8,066 nucleotides of DNA from Suttonella ornithocola (GTDB lineage: Bacteria; Pseudomonadota; Gammaproteobacteria; Cardiobacteriales; Cardiobacteriaceae), in NCBI RefSeq assembly GCF_001889065.1, contig NZ_LWHB01000092.1, forward strand, positions 1 through 8,066, read 5' to 3'. The notes beneath the pieces were generated by a model, which worked only from the letters and a program-made list of their open reading frames with translations, searched no databases and had not been told where the DNA came from. Every line of letters starts with the position of its first letter. The stretch's first letter is position 1. A program made the position numbers and the translations under genes. This document shows, piece by piece, positions 6,952-8,066 of this stretch.

Positions 6952-6960
6952 GGAACTTTG

Positions 6961-8066
6961 ATGAAGCTCTTCCGACCAATATTAAGCATTCATTTTGTTA
7001 CGGCTATATGCGCACTCTATTTTGTTTGCGTATTTAACATCCGCTCTTTTCAAATTCTTTTCCAATATCAAAATACTAGCTATTTTTCTAATTGGCTATT
7101 CATTGGGAACTTTAGCTTATCGCTTTTTTTATTACTATGGGCAATTTTTTCTTTATTATGCGCATGGCCTTATTGGTTTCGCCCTTTTACAAGTATTATT
7201 ATTCTTATTTCTTCACTTGTCGCTTACGGTGGTCTACGCTATCAGGCGGTTTTTGATCACTCAATGATTGATAATTTACTCAATACCAATCCCGTTGAAA
7301 CTAGCATGTACATAAATTTCAGTAGTATTAGTTGGTTTCTACTAACAGGCGTTTTGCCTGTAGTCTTTCTTTGGATGATTCGTATTTCTTATGGAAGTAT
7401 CAAGACATTTTTTTCTAAAAAAAATCCTTATCATTATTGCTTCTCTTAGCATCGCTGGTGGGCTGATTTATAGTCAATATATCGATTATGCGGCTTTTGG
7501 TCGCAACAATAGAGTTGTTAGACAATATTTAGTTCCTAGTTACTGGATGTCTTCTAGCTTTAAATATATTCAAAAAACGTTACACCCAAAACCGCCTTTT
7601 AAAGTTTTAGGAGAGGATATGCATAGACAATCCAATGATAAACCTAGACTATTTATTCTAGTCATAGGCGAAACCGCCCGAGCGCAAAACTATCCTTTTT
7701 ACGGATATACAAGAAATACAACACCATTTACAGAAGATTTACCGCTTTGGCGGTTAGCAGGCACCAGCTGCGGAACATCGACAGCGCAGAGTGTTCCATG
7801 TATGCTTTCTTCCCAAAAACATAAAAATTTTGAACGTAAAGAAGCGCTAAATCAAAGTAACATTCTTGATATCCTTCAAAAAACTGGGGTAAGCATTCTA
7901 TGGTTAGATAATGATAGTGGCTGTCAAGGCACTTGCGATCGTATGACAAATGTTCAGAATTTTCCGAACAAGACATCTTCTCCCTTATGCCACGATGGAA
8001 GTTGCTATGATGAAATTCTTGTCAAAGAGCTCTCTCACTATCTTGATACCACTCCTATTGATAAAG
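6961..8066 (+). pseudogene. eptA: EptA-like lipid A phosphoethanolamine transferase, frame broken at an A8 tract, 3' end outside window
   Basis: Inner-membrane enzyme of the EptA/PmrC/LptA family, which moves phosphoethanolamine from phosphatidylethanolamine to lipid A, lowering surface negative charge and polymyxin binding. Frame 1 from the ATG at 6961 gives the N-terminal membrane part, several hydrophobic helices with the family block DHSMIDNLLNTNP, and ends early at a TAG (7447-7449). Frame 2 carries the periplasmic catalytic domain: IGETARAQNYPFYGY, SCGTSTAQSVPCMLS and DNDSGCQGTCDR. After correcting the frame, the metal-ligand Glu is about residue 237 and the nucleophile Thr about residue 272 (codon 7775-7777), close to E240/T280 of the meningococcal enzyme. 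The frames join if one A is removed from the A8 run at 7417-7424. The domain then stays open to the window edge, lacking the C-terminal metal ligands. Phase-variable gene, fixed pseudogene or assembly error are all possible. The start has GGA six bases upstream. Divergent from lptD. Confidence 0.85.
7417..7424 (+). repeat. A8 tract at the eptA frame break
   Basis: Eight A residues, shortly after a T7 run (7408-7414), lie at the point where homology passes from frame 1 to frame 2. Seven or ten A residues would restore a single reading frame across the gene. Confidence 0.75.

Noticed and set aside
6940..6952. T10 tract as part of a terminator
   Set aside because: No GC-rich stem precedes it on the plus strand, and it lies downstream of a -10 box and directly before a start codon.
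7415..7425. Programmed -1 ribosomal frameshift on the A-run (A AAA AAA type heptamer)
   Set aside because: The catalytic half is in the +1 frame relative to the start, so a -1 shift would not reach it. Only +1, -2 or a change in A number would.
7728..7976. Minus-strand open frame of 82 codons inside the eptA-like catalytic domain
   Set aside because: The opposite strand shows strong conserved EptA motifs throughout, so this is a shadow frame.
1..8066. CRISPR array, tRNA, rRNA, riboswitch, toxin-antitoxin or phage genes
   Set aside because: No regularly spaced direct repeats, cloverleaf-like sequences or relevant protein motifs were found on reading both strands.

Overview
The window reads as chromosomal DNA of an AT-rich Gram-negative bacterium. 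An LptD/SurA/RsmA cluster with four matching LptD cysteines, plus an EptA-type lipid A enzyme, point to a gammaproteobacterium. The IS630/IS5-type debris and low GC would fit Cardiobacteriales or a similar host-associated lineage, but that placement is inference and was not tested.

Layout. Positions 1 to about 190 are the 3' end of an IS630-family element whose transposase has a frame break. The element abuts, and appears to have cut off, the 3' end of a minus-strand gene for a BON-domain MscS-type mechanosensitive channel (172-1227). A 405-bp gap (1264-1668) holds two small inverted-repeat elements: one of about 121 bp (1306-1426), and a 133-bp MITE-like element with 16-bp perfect termini resembling IS5-type ends (1458-1590). 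A tightly packed minus-strand operon follows, transcribed from right to left: lptD (6693-4486), surA (4489-3200), rsmA (3200-2409) and a short-chain dehydrogenase (2412-1669). Every junction overlaps by 1 or 4 bases, so translational coupling is likely. pdxA, which lies between surA and rsmA in E. coli, is absent here, and the SDR gene follows rsmA where E. coli has apaG/apaH.

A 267-bp divergent intergenic region (6694-6960) carries candidate promoters for both directions. On the right, an EptA-like phosphoethanolamine transferase gene (6961 to beyond the window end) is in two frames, broken at an A8 tract. A T10 tract lies in its leader between a consensus -10 box and the start codon. Two homopolymers at a gene for an LPS surface modification are the most interesting observation here. 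They suggest a possible phase-variable locus, although a fixed pseudogene or a sequencing error in the A-run could give the same picture.

Functionally, lptD (LPS insertion at the outer membrane), surA (periplasmic chaperone for outer membrane proteins, including LptD) and eptA (lipid A decoration) form an envelope theme. rsmA is a ribosome-maturation gene that commonly travels with surA and lptD. I see no CRISPR array, tRNA, rRNA, phage or defence island, and no convincing wholly new system.
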